Program-made: the position numbers and the translations under genes
Notes under the pieces: model-generated
Seen by the model: the letters and a program-made list of their open reading frames with translations, nothing else
What the model was told of the DNA's origin: nothing
The model's database searches: none
Shown: piece after piece, positions 1 through 11,607 of the stretch
Layout: every line of letters begins with the position of its first letter
How positions within the stretch are numbered: position 1 is the first letter of the stretch
Assembly (NCBI GenBank): GCA_002104895.1
Contig: MCFG01000196.1
Location: forward strand, 10,001 to 55,000
Direction of reading: 5' to 3'
Source: Anaeromyces robustus
Taxonomy: Eukaryota; Neocallimastigomycota; Neocallimastigomycetes; Neocallimastigales; Neocallimastigaceae
DNA: 45,000 nt

Positions 1-158
1 ACCCTTAATTCTGTATATAGAATTACAGTAAAAATTGATCTATCCTATTCCACTTGGGTCGGTAATAGGATCGGCATTTGCCCTACTAGTCTGTCCTACT
101 GGAGAGGTTGGTTTTGAATTTATTAAACAATATATGTTGTCTTTTGCAGAAAACAAGC

Positions 159-494
159 ATGATATCATTCAATAGAGCAGCAGATCGCAACAAGTATGGA
201 GATTTTGAATATGTACCAGACTCAGTCTGACACTTAAACAAACATTTCCATTCCTTTTTATATGGAGAATTGTTAGTTATTTCATTAAAACCAGGTGGTA
301 GTACTCCAGGTGGTAATACTCCAGGTAGTAAAAATATTCCAGGTAGTGATGTTCCAGGTGGTAATGGTCCAAGTGAAAACGGTGGTAAAATTAACAATGG
401 TGGTGAAACACCAGGTGGTAGTACTCCAGGTGAAGATTGTAAGAGTAAACCAGGTTCTCTTCCACCAATTAGAAAAATTGTTAACATGTACTGA
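159..494 (+). pseudogene. Broken Gly/Pro-repeat coding relic
   Basis: One forward frame holds two protein-like pieces separated by a TGA at 228-230. The first piece (159-227) reads MISFNRAADRNKYGDF and continues to VPDSV. The second (270-494) is a Gly/Pro/Asn/Ser linker built on TPGG and NTPG units that ends LPPIRKIVNMY. An AG preceded by pyrimidines (about 149-150) could be a splice acceptor in front of the first piece. The balanced composition is unlike the surrounding AT spacer, so this looks like the decayed 3' end of a gene, perhaps a secreted protein with a flexible linker. I do not recognise the family. A short intron around 228-270 that skips the stop cannot be excluded. Confidence 0.35.
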
Positions 495-849
495 ATTTAT
501 ATTTTTTTATTTCCTAAAATATCAATATTACATATATTATTGTTTCCATTATTAGAACTTCTTTTATAACCCTTAACAATATTATTAATTTTAATATCTA
601 CACTAGAGTTATCATTGGTCACATAAACTATTAAAAAGACTATCTAAAAAATAAAAAAAGTACTAGATATTAGTTACATCTTATAAAGATTGTTCTGTTC
701 CCATTAAAAAATTATTATCTTAACTATAATTAAATACATTATCACTTAATTTAATATTAAAACAAATAAATTATAAATATTTCAAATCTTAATTATAATT
801 ATTTTTTTTATATATTTTAGTATTAATCTATCTAATTAATTAATTAATT

Positions 850-942
<93 letters not shown>

Positions 943-991
943 TTAATTATTTATTTATTTTATTATTTTATTTATTTATTTATTTATTCAT

Positions 992-1026
<35 letters not shown>

Positions 1027-1310
1027 TTATTATAATTATTTTTATTTTATCATTTATTATTCTCTTTTTTTGTTTGTTTGTTTTTATAATAATTTTTTCG
1101 TTTTTTTTTTTTATTTCTAATTTATATGGATTTTTTTTTAATGTTTTTTTTTTTTATGCATAAATATTTATAAATATTCATATGATATATTTATTTATTT
1201 ATCTTTTTTATTTATTAATTGGTATAAATTAATAAAAATATAAATTAATTATATCAAATATAAAAAAAAATTTTTTAATCTAATCATAAAAAGATGAATT
1301 AGAATTAAAT
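495..1310. other. AT-rich spacer, no gene seen
   Basis: Downstream of both the relic and the symporter gene (minus strand, stop at 1311). It holds a long (TTTA)n tract and T-runs. I see no coding signal. Confidence 0.7.
852..1027. repeat. (TTTA)n microsatellite
   Basis: About 175 bp of near-perfect TTTA tetranucleotide, interrupted by TTAA, TTATTT and TTCA variants near 943-990. It is the first of several TTTA tracts in the window. Confidence 0.95.
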
Positions 1311-2814
1311 TTATAATCTATTTTCAACTTCATCATATGATTTATTCGTTGGTTTTAAGAAGGTAAATACAGCAGTGACCCCGAAAATAACAATAGTTGA
1401 AATACCAAAGATAACAGTTTGAGCAACTGATCCATTACTAAACATTTCATAAAGGGTACCAAACCAAATAACAATAATTATAATTGGTAAAATAACTCTA
1501 ATAATAGCGAGCCACCACCAACCAAGTTTAATTGATTTACTACGATCATTAAGTGTTCTCATTGCTCTTTTAATATCAAATGCCCAAGAAAATATATAAC
1601 ATTCAATAGCAATACTAAATAGAACAAGAACGTTATTAATATAATTATCAACATGGCCAAGTAATTCATTACCATAACCAGTAGCAAAAAGCATGGAACA
1701 AATAGCACCGAAAATAATTTCAATAGTAGCAGTCTTCTTACGGCTCCATGTAAATTTATTTTGAATACTGAACGAAAATGGTTCGATCATAGATAACATA
1801 CTAGTTAAACCAGCAAATAAAACACTTAAGAAGAAGGCTGGACCAATAACATAAGCTAATTTACCTAAAATATTAAGAACAGCAGGATAAGCAATAAATA
1901 CTAAACCAGTACCTTGACTAACTAATTTAGTTATAGCAGTAGATTTAACCTTAGACATGTGACCTAAGACAGAGAACACACCTAAAGCACAAAAGTTTTC
2001 AAAACCACAATTAGCAATAGTAGTAATAATAGCACTAGTTACTAAATCTGTATCTCTACCAGTATAACCAGCATAAGTATAAGCTTCACTATAACCTAAA
2101 CTTAAAGAGAAAAGAACTTGACCATATGCAGAAGTCCAAATACTGAAACTTTTTAATAATGACCAATCTGGTTTAAAAAGAATTTTTAAACCAATAGAAG
2201 CACCATCTAAAGTTAATGAATATATAACAATAAAGAACATAATAACAAATAATGATGGAACTAAAATTTTGTTAAATCTACCAATACCTTTTTCTAATTG
2301 TTTGTGAGAAACAAACCAAACAATAAACCAACTAACAATAGTGGAAATTACAACTACTGGAACAAAGTGGAATAAATCACTTTGTTCCAGTAGTTGAGGA
2401 TTGAAGAATCGTTTGGTCAAAAAATTTATCAGTATTATCTCCCCAACCTTTATAGAAACTGAGAACCACATAAATAACAATCCAACCAATAATAACACAA
2501 TAATAAATTGAAACACCAAAAATACTTAGAGGTAAAATCCATCCCATAAATTCATATTTTTTGTTAATGGTACGTAAACCTTTCGGGAATGAAGCTTTAA
2601 AATTGTAACCCATACCATATTCCAAAATTAAGAATGGAATACCTAAAGTTAAAACAGCAACAAAATATGGAATATAGAAAGCACCACCACCACAACTATA
2701 TAAAACATATGGAAATCTCCAAATATTACCCAAACCAACAGCAGAACCGATCATGGCAAGAATGAATGATAAATTATTTCCCCATTCATTACTATTAAGA
2801 TTTTTTTCTGTCAT
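1311..2814 (-). pseudogene. SLC6/NSS sodium symporter, frameshifted
   Basis: A neurotransmitter:sodium symporter family protein (LeuT fold), expected to move amino acids or related solutes with Na+ across a membrane. The first part (ATG at 2814, stop at 2377-2379, 145 aa) starts like bacterial NSS proteins: residues 23-36 read GSAVGLGNIWRFPY, the unwound TM1 that binds Na+ and substrate, followed by TM2 and TM3. The second part continues in another frame from about HFVPVVV near 2390 to the stop at 1311. It carries the TM6-like AYGQVLFSLSLGYSEAY and several further membrane segments. Together they approximate a full-length transporter of about 500 aa. The break lies between TM3 and TM4, at a perfect inverted repeat (2351-2396). 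No intron there restores the frame. It is either a recent pseudogene or an assembly error. Lack of introns and strong similarity to prokaryotic members suggest transfer from bacteria (inference). Confidence 0.85.
2351..2396. repeat. Perfect 19-bp inverted repeat at a frameshift
   Basis: The arms are 2351-2369 (CAACTACTGGAACAAAGTG) and 2378-2396, its exact reverse complement, around an 8-nt loop. The coding-strand downstream arm encodes HFVPVVV. The upstream arm is read out of frame and leads straight to the premature stop. Confidence 0.97.
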
Positions 2815-3315
2815 TTTTAAATTTTGAAAATATTTATATATATATATATTTAATTTAATTGAATTAATATAAAAAAAAGATTTTAAGTTGTAATATAATA
2901 GTTTTATATGTTATTATTATTTTGTTTAATTATGTATATTTTATTTTATTTTATCTTATTTATTTTATTATATATTTATTTTATTTTTACTTTAATTATT
3001 TTTTTCTTTTAATTTTATTTTATCTTTATTTTATTTTATTTCATTTATTTTATTTTGTTCGTTATATATGTTTATTTTATTTTATCTTTTATTTTTCTTG
3101 TTATATTTTATTTATTTTATTTTATTTTATTTTAGTTTTATTTTGTTTATTTTTATTATTTTATATATAATATTTTATCTTTATTTTAATAATATTAAAC
3201 TATAATAATATTATATTTCTTTTTGTTATATAAAATACATAATTATCTAATATTATTTTTAATTTTAGATATATTTTATTTAGTATATATAAAGATTTTT
3301 TTTTAATTATTAAAA

Positions 3316-3444
3316 TGAAAAAAATTCTTTGTTTAAAAAAAAATTCTTTTCCATTTCTTTTATAATAAATACTTATTTAAATAAAAAAAAAATTCTTTGT
3401 TTATTAAAAATAAAATTCTTTTCTATTTCTTTTATAATAAATAC
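3316..3444. repeat. Imperfect tandem duplication, ~70-bp period
   Basis: Two copies share AATTCTTTGTTTA at their start and CTTTTATAATAAATAC at their end. The blocks lie at about 3322-3372 and 3390-3444, with a small indel and a C/T change between copies. Confidence 0.8.
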
Positions 3445-4060
3445 CTTTTTTATATTCTATATTGAACACATGGAATGCATGAAATGTAATATTTAAAAAT
3501 TAATTAAAGATAAAAAATAATGATGATAATTCAATAAAATATAAATTAAAATTTATATTTTTTTAAAAAAAAAAAATTGATAACATATAAATAATTATAT
3601 TAATATAAAAATTATTATATGGATAAATTTTCAATAAATAACTTTAAATATAATTTAATATATATTAACAATATAATGTCAAAATAAACAAACTTTAATT
3701 TCTATTTATGTCAAAAAAATTTTTTATAATTTATAATATGTATAAAAACAAATGTTTATGATTAATAATATTACTTATAATATATTATAAATTATATATT
3801 ATTATATATTATTATATTATCTATTTTATACTATTAATATTTTATTTATCATTATATTATATTATAATATTATATTTCATTATATTATATTTCATTATAT
3901 TATATTATATTCTTGGTATATTCTTAGTATTAATAATGAAAGCCTAACATATTTCATTTATTTTTTCAGCGAATAGGAATTAAATTTTAATTTTTTTTCT
4001 TTTTTAATTATTTGTAAAAAAATATTTATAAAACTTTATTATTATCTTTTTTTTTATTTC

Positions 4061-4165
4061 ATTAAAGTTATACCATACTATTTATTTTTTATTCTTTACA
4101 CCTTTTTTTTTTTATTTATTTATTTATTTAATTAAAATTTTACCATACTATTTATCTTTTATCTT
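4061..4165. repeat. Second imperfect ~70-bp duplication
   Basis: TACCATACTATTTAT occurs at 4071-4085 and 4141-4155, each preceded by a similar ATTAAA(G/A)TT block and followed by T-rich sequence. Confidence 0.65.
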
Positions 4166-5124
4166 TTATAACATTATAGGCGTTGTTCATTTAAATAATA
4201 AAAATAATATCAATAATAATAATAACAATACAAAAAATTAAATAGACAAAGTTTTGAAATAAAAAACTGTTTATTAAATAATAATTAAAAAAAAAATAAT
4301 AAGAAAAAGATAAAATAAAAAGATATTTTTTATTATATTTTTATGAGGTAGAAAAAGAATTGTTTTAATATTTATTATTATTTATTACTTTTTGAATTCT
4401 ATATCAATTGATAAGGGGAATTTTAAATATTTATATCAATTGAAAACTTTTACGCATGAAATTATATATATTACTAATAATTATATATAAAATAATAAGA
4501 ATATATATACTTTTAATATATTATATTTATTTTATCAATATTAAGTATTTAAATTATATATTAATATTAAAATTAATATTAATACATATTAAGATATATT
4601 AAAAACAATATTAATGTTTTCATTTTTTTTTTATGTATACCTAAATATTGTCATACATATGTTTATAAATAATATGTATTATTAAAAGAAAACATATAGT
4701 ATAATATGTTATAAACACAGTAATAGTCAGTTATAATAATAATTTATAATTTATTAATTATTATTACTATTATCAACATTAATATTAATAAAGAATTCAC
4801 TAATCTTGTTATCAATAATAGTTATACTGAAATATTTAAACTAAATTCTTATCATATATAGAATTTTCTATTAAAAAATAAACATATAAATAAAAAATAT
4901 AAATATATATTATATTATATTATACTACTTAATATTCATAATTAAACTGTTTTTTATTAATAAATATAAAAGTTGTAAAAAAAAATAATTATGTAAATAA
5001 TTATTATATGGATTATTATTAATTTGGTATAAATTAATTTATACATTGATTGTGGCGTTTGTGTGACACGGATAAATGTAAAAATGTGGATTTTGAATTA
5101 ATAATAATGATAAGCCTTTCTTCG

Positions 5125-5135
5125 TTTATAATGAA
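5125..5135. repeat. Target-site duplication, 5' copy
   Basis: TTTATAATGAA immediately before the SINE. The identical 11-mer follows the A tail at 5666-5676. Confidence 0.85.
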
Positions 5136-5628
5136 GTCAAACCAGTTTTTATCCTGGTTGTTAAGGCGTTGTCTTAGCATACATAAGGTCTCTGGTTCGA
5201 CCCCGCGGGTCTGATGTTTCCTCTATGTGGGTTTTTCATCAGGACTTGTTCGACCGCCAGGTTAAGTATTGTCCTTCCTTAATTATACCAAACTTCTTAA
5301 TTTAATAATTTATTGTACTGCCTGACACTTACAGTCTTTAATATTGTTTCTTTGAGAAAATCCAACCTGTACCAATCAATAACGTAGAATAACCAAGTGA
5401 ATTATAATCACGTGACCATTGGGCTTTTCATCAGCCTTGTTTGAGGTTTGTCGGGTACCGAGAATGTGTGGCTTGCGGATATAAATTCAGCAATTATTGT
5501 ACATTATTGGGAAAGCCGAAGCTGACTTTCAGTATGGCAGTCCATGAGGGACACACTACCACCTAATTATTAGGGAGTGGGCTTACTGCTTCACATTAGG
5601 GAAGGTCAAAGAAGCATACCCCGGTCAT

Positions 5629-5665
<37 letters not shown>
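5136..5665 (+). mobile_element. tRNA-derived SINE with 34-nt A tail
   Basis: A 530-bp island of markedly less AT-rich sequence bounded by an 11-bp direct repeat and ending in 34 A residues (5632-5665), the signature of LINE-mediated retroposition. Its 5' head is tRNA-like. TTAAGGCG at 5161-5168 is typical of class II (Leu/Ser) tRNA D-loops. TCTTA and TAAGG (5172-5176, 5184-5188) can pair as a 5-bp anticodon-like stem around a 7-nt loop. GGTTCGACCCC (5194-5204) is a pol III B box. The remaining ~430 bp body has no long ORF, so the element would depend on a partner LINE. The intact 11-bp duplication and long A tail suggest a fairly recent insertion. A short 3'-related fragment lies near 40024-40105. 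Confidence 0.82.
5194..5204 (+). promoter_or_regulatory. RNA polymerase III B box
   Basis: GGTTCGACCCC fits the consensus GGTTCGANNCC. It lies 59 nt inside the element's 5' end, as expected for an internal tRNA-type promoter. The A box is degenerate (the TGGTTGTTAAGG region at 5156-5167). A second, weaker B-box-like GTTCGACCGCC occurs near 5250. Confidence 0.75.
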
Positions 5666-5668
<3 letters not shown>

Positions 5669-5676
5669 ATAATGAA
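5666..5676. repeat. Target-site duplication, 3' copy
   Basis: TTTATAATGAA directly after the A tail, identical to 5125-5135. Confidence 0.85.
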
Positions 5677-8159
5677 AAAAAAGCATTAACATAGATAATG
5701 ATTTTTTATTTATTGTCAATTAATTACATTAATCATAAAAAATTTACACAATTTAATTTGATTTATAAAATCATGATTTATATAATATTATTATTTAAAA
5801 AGGAGAAGAATAAAAAAAAATTTGTTTTTCAAATTCAATATAAAATATATATTTATTTGACATAATCATTTAAATTTGAATTAAAATCAAGATTTTATTA
5901 TATATATAAATATATATAATAAATATAATGATTCTTTTTTCTTTTATTTTCTTTTATTTTCAAATATTTTGATTGATTTATCTTGTTAAAATAAAAATAA
6001 TAATAAAAAATATTATAAAATGTTTATCATTTTATAATTATATAAAGTATATAAAAATAAAAGATATTAAATTTTGATTCTTTTATTTATGAATCTATTT
6101 AAATAAATAAAAAATATAAAAAAAATATAAATATTAATATAAGAAAAAGAAATTCTGTTGGGTAATAGTTAATTATAAGAGAAAATAGAAAAAAATAATA
6201 ATTAATTAAAGATATGGAATTTTGAACATTCTTAAAAATATTTTATTAATTATAAAAAATTTATTTATTTACATTAATGGTAAATTTAATTTTTCTATTA
6301 ATGTAAATAAATTTAGTTTTAAATTTATAATAAACCTAATATTTAAATTTATAATGGAAAAAAGGTAAAAAAAAAATGTTAATTATAATTCTTAATAATT
6401 TTAATTTACTAAAAAAGGTTTTCTGTATTATATTAAATATATATTTTATATACATGAAAGCATATAAATATAAATATAAATATAAATAAAAAATAATTTA
6501 TTTTATTATATATATAAAAATTACATGTCATCATATACTTTATATATAAATAAGCTTTATGTATAAAATTACATAACTATATATTTTAAATCTAACTAAA
6601 TATGTATTAAAATTTTTAATATTTATAAAAGTAATTTTGAAATAATAATAAAAAAAAAATCAGAAACAGCATCCATTCTTGGTTTTATCACTATTTTTAA
6701 TAATACTATTAAAATATTTTTGAATTTTATTTAAATAATAATACAATAATAAAAAACATTAATATCAATTCAAACCAAGATATAAATAATATAGTTATTT
6801 CTAATGTAAACATTATGAATGATTAAAGAAAATATAATTATATAATATTAATATATATATTATTAATATGTATTAGTTTTCTTAAAAGTATATTGTTTTA
6901 TTCTTTTAATTTATTAAATTTATATATATATTTCTTATAATCTGCTTTTAATCATTTTTATCTTTAATTTTTTTTTTCATTGATTTTATTATTTTTTATT
7001 TATTATTTTATTATTATTATTGTTATAATCAACAAATTCTGTAGTTTATTTTCATGATGTTATTTTACTCCTACTACAACAAATACTATATGTTTTTATT
7101 ATATATAGCAAATTTCTATATATTATTATTTATAATAGATATATAATAGATATATGATAGTAAATTAAAATATAATAATAATTTGATAATTTTTTATGAT
7201 AATTAATTTTAATAACTAATAAATAAATAAAAAAATAAATAAAAATAAAAAATAAAATAAAAAAAAAAAAAAATCAAATAAGATATTTATAAAATTAAAT
7301 ATTAATAATATGAAAATATAAAAATTAAATTTATCATATCAAACATTAAAAGAAATAAGAAATTCATATTATTTTTACTTTTTTTTCAATATTCTCATGA
7401 TAATACCTATAATGAATTAGAAATAAACCCAAATTCTATAAATCTTGTCCTAATCTTTTAAAAATATTCTAAATTTATTGGTTATAACATTAGATTGTCT
7501 ATATATGTATATATATATATATATATATATAATAAAAAAAATAATTAAATACTTTAAAATATTATGAAATATATTCCTCAAAAAATATTAATTCATAATA
7601 TAATAATTCTAATATAAATTAATAAAACCTCAAAAAATTTGTCAAATAATTTATCATAAACTGTTGATTCTTTAAAAAAACAAAAACAAAAACAAAAAAA
7701 AAACTTAACATTTTTACAAATATAAAGTATTAATTACCATAAATTAATAAATATATTTTGAAATTTAACTATTTTATTTTATTTTATTATATTTTATTTT
7801 ATTCTATTATTATTTATTTATTTACTACAAATATTTGAATAAATATATTATATATCAATCGATAGAATGAAATATAAAAAAAAAAAAAAGAAATAAATTA
7901 TAAAAAATATTTATATATGAAAAAATTATAAATCTTTAAATTTTAAAATTAACTTTTTTGTTAATAAATTTTAAATGAATACATTATTGTTTATTATTTA
8001 TTATTTATAATAAAAAATGATATAAAAGTAAATATTTTATCATTTTTATATATTTGAATTATATAAAAAATTTGTAAAAATATATATATAAAAAAAAAAA
8101 CTTTCTTTTTTTTTATTTTGTTTTATTAAATTTAATTAGGAACTTAATCATTATTAAAC
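5677..8159. other. AT-rich spacer, no gene seen
   Basis: Lies between the SINE and the 3' end of the M35 peptidase gene. It contains (AT)n around 7500-7530 and A/T homopolymers. A 24-codon protein-like stretch near 7388-7460 is too short to call. Confidence 0.6.
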
Positions 8160-9674
8160 TTAAACTATAACCATCTTATCTTTTCTTTTAATAACCTTAT
8201 CTGTGAATGATATTGGTCTGAAATCAATGATTTGTTCTAAAAATTCATCAATATTTTGATTATTAATGACATTATTAGCATTATAGGCTTTCTTCATATC
8301 TTTAAGATAGTAAATAGCACTCATGGCGAAAAGACGATAAGTATCTGCATTATTAGTAGCTTGTTCTGCAGGTAATCTAGAAACATTTTGTTCACCATAA
8401 GCATAATCATCAGTACCATAACAATGTGTCATTTCATGAAGAACAATGGAAGATGCTTCACTAGTATGTTGTGGAATAGTACCAAACATAGCTTCTCTAA
8501 AGAAGACTGGACAAACATGGAATTCTCTACTATGTAAATATGTCCAAGCCATAGCACCTTCAGCACAACTTGTTTCATTTTCTGGTTCACAATAAGCAGC
8601 TGCAGATTCCATACCATTAACATTTTCAAATACTTTTTTAACTTTGGCAACTGCATTTGGATCTTTGTAGTATTTATCGAAAATTTTTTGATAAGATGGA
8701 TCTTCATTAACATTATTAAGAAGATAAACTGCACCAGCACGATAAGTTTTAATATCTTCAATAAGTCCTTCTAAAATTTTCTTTTGTTGTTCATTACATC
8801 CTTCAAAACCAGTCATTGAAAAGTTTTTAATTGGGATTTTTGAACTATTACCATTAGAACTTGGAGTACTGTCATTGTTGTTGTTATTTACACTTTGAGG
8901 ATTTGGTGGGGCTTTAGTTGAAATATTAGTTGGTAAAGTTTTTGTTGGAGTACCGTTATTGTTATTGTTATTAACAGTTTGAGGAGTTGGTGGAGCTTTA
9001 GTTGAAATATTAGTTGGTAAATTTTTCGATGGTTGAGAAGTTTTACTTGGTGGAGCTTTAGTAGTTAAAGCTTGTGGTGGAATAGTTTTAGTAGTTGGTT
9101 CTGGAATTGGTGCAAGAAGATCACCTAAACTAATACCTCCACCATTGTTACCTCCATTATTAGTTGTTGGTGGTTGTTTAGTAGTTGATGTATCAACTGT
9201 TGGTGGGTTTACAGGTGGGTTATTAATTGTTGGTGGAGCTCCTCCTAAATCATTACCATTAACTGGTACTGTTGGTGGAACTCCTCCAAAAATATTACCA
9301 CCATTACCTTGAACTGTTGGTGGATTTACATTATTAGCTGGATTCCACCAATCTTCTTCTTCTTCCTTATTTCCAAATAAATTTTCCCAAAATTCACCAC
9401 TGAAAATATTAGTACTTTTACTTCTACTTCTACTATTACCATTATTATTACCAAAAAAGTTATTAAAAAAATCATCATCATCATTACCAAAAAGAGATCT
9501 TTTTGATTTTAATAAAGCAGAATCCATAAAATCTTCTGCTTTTTCAACTACTTTTACACATGGTATTTCACTACCATCTTCATTATAGCAAGTACCTCTT
9601 TCTCTAATAATTCCTGAACTAACAAGTTCTGATAAAGTTATTAAGGATAAAAAGAAAATTATATATTGTTTCAT
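8160..9674 (-). CDS. Secreted M35 (aspzincin) metallopeptidase
   Basis: A 504-aa single-exon secreted zinc endopeptidase. Residues 1-20 form a signal peptide (hydrophobic IIFFLSLITL, then SELVSSG). A dibasic KSKRS at 56-60 is a plausible Kex2-type processing site. Residues 61-115 are Asp/Asn/Phe-rich. About 116-285 form a Pro/Thr/Asn linker likely to be O-glycosylated; it includes a duplicated LPTNISTKAPP-N(n) unit (219-240 and 249-267). The catalytic domain is about 290-470. HEMTH at 413-417 supplies two His ligands and Glu, and the following GTDDYAYG (420-427) supplies the Asp ligand and Tyr typical of deuterolysin/Lys-metallopeptidases. Six Cys in the C-terminal half could form disulfides. 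The start is preceded by AAAAAA. Likely role: extracellular protein degradation. The substrate is unknown. Confidence 0.85.
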   Translation of the reverse strand: MKQYIIFFLSLITLSELVSSGIIRERGTCYNEDGSEIPCVKVVEKAEDFMDSALLKSKRSLFGNDDDDFFNNFFGNNNGNSRSRSKSTNIFSGEFWENLFGNKEEEEDWWNPANNVNPPTVQGNGGNIFGGVPPTVPVNGNDLGGAPPTINNPPVNPPTVDTSTTKQPPTTNNGGNNGGGISLGDLLAPIPEPTTKTIPPQALTTKAPPSKTSQPSKNLPTNISTKAPPTPQTVNNNNNNGTPTKTLPTNISTKAPPNPQSVNNNNNDSTPSSNGNSSKIPIKNFSMTGFEGCNEQQKKILEGLIEDIKTYRAGAVYLLNNVNEDPSYQKIFDKYYKDPNAVAKVKKVFENVNGMESAAAYCEPENETSCAEGAMAWTYLHSREFHVCPVFFREAMFGTIPQHTSEASSIVLHEMTHCYGTDDYAYGEQNVSRLPAEQATNNADTYRLFAMSAIYYLKDMKKAYNANNVINNQNIDEFLEQIIDFRPISFTDKVIKRKDKMVIV

Positions 9675-9866
9675 TTTTTTTTCACAAAATAAATAAAGAT
9701 ATTATAAATAATAAATATGTATTTTAAAAAGTTTAAATATTATACAAATAATTTTTTGTGTTTGAGTTGTTATTCATATATAATAATATATATTGTTTTT
9801 AAAATTTGTTTCGTTTTGTTGAATTATCTATAAAATTATTTACAATTATTATTTTCTTTTGAATAT

Positions 9867-9920
9867 AATATTATTTACTTTGATACGTTAAAAGCTGATA
9901 TATCGAAAGTAAATAATATT
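9867..9920. repeat. Imperfect inverted repeat upstream of M35 gene
   Basis: AATATTATTTACTTTGATA (9867-9885) pairs with 9901-9920 apart from one bulged G, around a 15-nt loop. It lies about 190 bp upstream of the peptidase start codon. Confidence 0.7.
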
Positions 9921-11607
9921 TATATAATTAGAAATTTTTATTTATGAAAAAATTCCTATGTAATTATATATACAAAATCAACTTGTAATAAATTTTTGTT
10001 TTCAAGTTTATAATCTTTTTTTAAAAAAATATTTTCTATATTACAGTAAATAAAAATTTAAAAAAGATTAAAAAAAAAAAAAAAAAAAAGAAATTGTATA
10101 TTATTTATATTAATAATAATATCTATAATAAAAAAAATTTTTTTTCTTTAATTTTAAAAAAAAAAATTAATTAATTAATAAATAAATAGAAACTAAAAGA
10201 TTTACCATTTATATTTAAATATTTTACTTTGATTCATTAAATATATGAACAAGATAATATTTACTATATTAATTATATTAGAATTAATTTATTATTAATA
10301 ATATTAATAAATATATTATATTTATAAAATATATATAAAAATAAAACATATAAATGAATTTAATATAAATAATAAAAATATTAGTATAATACTGAAAATA
10401 ATAAATATATAATTTATTTTTAATATATAATTGAATTCTATGTTACACATATTATATCATAAAAATAAAAAAATAATATATTATTATATATATAGTAATT
10501 AAAATATCCGCAATCTTCAACCTTAAATCCAATATTTGTTAAATAGAATTTTTAAAAAACGTTGCACATAATATATTTAATTAAGTTTAATATTAATTAA
10601 ATAACTATATATATATAAATATAATATTAATATCTATTAAGAATTACATACCAAAACTTAACATATATTACACAATGTACGGCTCAAAAAATTTTTTATA
10701 CATATAAAAATTTAATCTTTCAATTACATTAATGTAATTAATATACATTAAGTTCATTCATAATACATTAATCAAAATATTATCACATCATGTATTTATT
10801 TATTATCAAAATGTTATATATTTATTAATAAATAATACTACATAATAACTTCATAAAAACATAAAATATTAAATAAAAAAGATATAATGATGTATATAAA
10901 AATTGTCAAATATGATAATTTTATAATAATTTTATAATTTATATTAATTTTCTTCAATTAAAAAAAAATTTTTATATTAAATAGAAAATAAAAATTCTCT
11001 TCTTAATATTTATTATTATTGTTGTTATTATTTTTAATTAATTATCTTCAATGATTTACATTAATTTTATTAATTAAAATATTTATCTTTTTATTTTATA
11101 TATTAATTTATTTATTTACTTATTTATATATATATATATTTATTTATTTATTCATTTATTTAATATATTTATATATTTATATATTTATTTATTAATTTAT
11201 TTATTTATTTATTTAATTATTTGATTGATTTTAAATAATTTTTTGTATTAATTTATATCTAAATTCAAATTAAAAAGCGTTTAGGTATTAATGAAATAAG
11301 GCAAAAGTTAAAAAGCATTTATATGTAAATAAATAAAAATCAGAAGATAAAAAAATGATTATTAATATAAATATAATAATATAATTAAACAATAAATAAA
11401 TAATAGATAATTAAATGAATAGACAATAAATAATGAGCTTATTAATTAATATTTATATAAAACAAAAATAAGAATTATCTATATTAATATTTCTTCCAAG
11501 GAAAAAAAAAAAAGTAGCCTGTATTAAATGTAATTAAATAAGAAATACTTTAAAACTAAAACAGAGCAAAACGTATTATATAAAAAAAAATTATTTTTCT
11601 TCTTCTA

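Larger units (their letters stand above)
2815..5124. other. AT-rich spacer with short duplications
   Basis: Upstream of the symporter (minus-strand start at 2814). It contains T/A homopolymers, TTTTA-type repeats at 2930-3180 and two imperfect duplications listed separately. The open frame at 2922-3170 is only Phe/Tyr/Leu low complexity. I see no credible gene. Confidence 0.65.

Noticed and set aside
86..487. Minus-strand 133-codon frame rich in LPPGVLPPG
   Set aside because: It is the antisense of the forward TPGG-repeat frame. Its remaining part has no recognisable content, and the forward frame gives the more typical Gly/Pro/Asn/Ser linker.
2351..2400. A short intron that would repair the symporter frame
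   Set aside because: The only GT...AG pair there (about 24 nt) is too short and keeps the wrong frame.
2922..3170. 82-codon forward frame
   Set aside because: Pure Phe/Tyr/Leu/Ile translation of TTTTA-type repeats.
7388..7460. Short protein-like string reading HDNTYNELEINPNSINLVLI
   Set aside because: Too short, flanked by stops, no splice partner. Probably chance.
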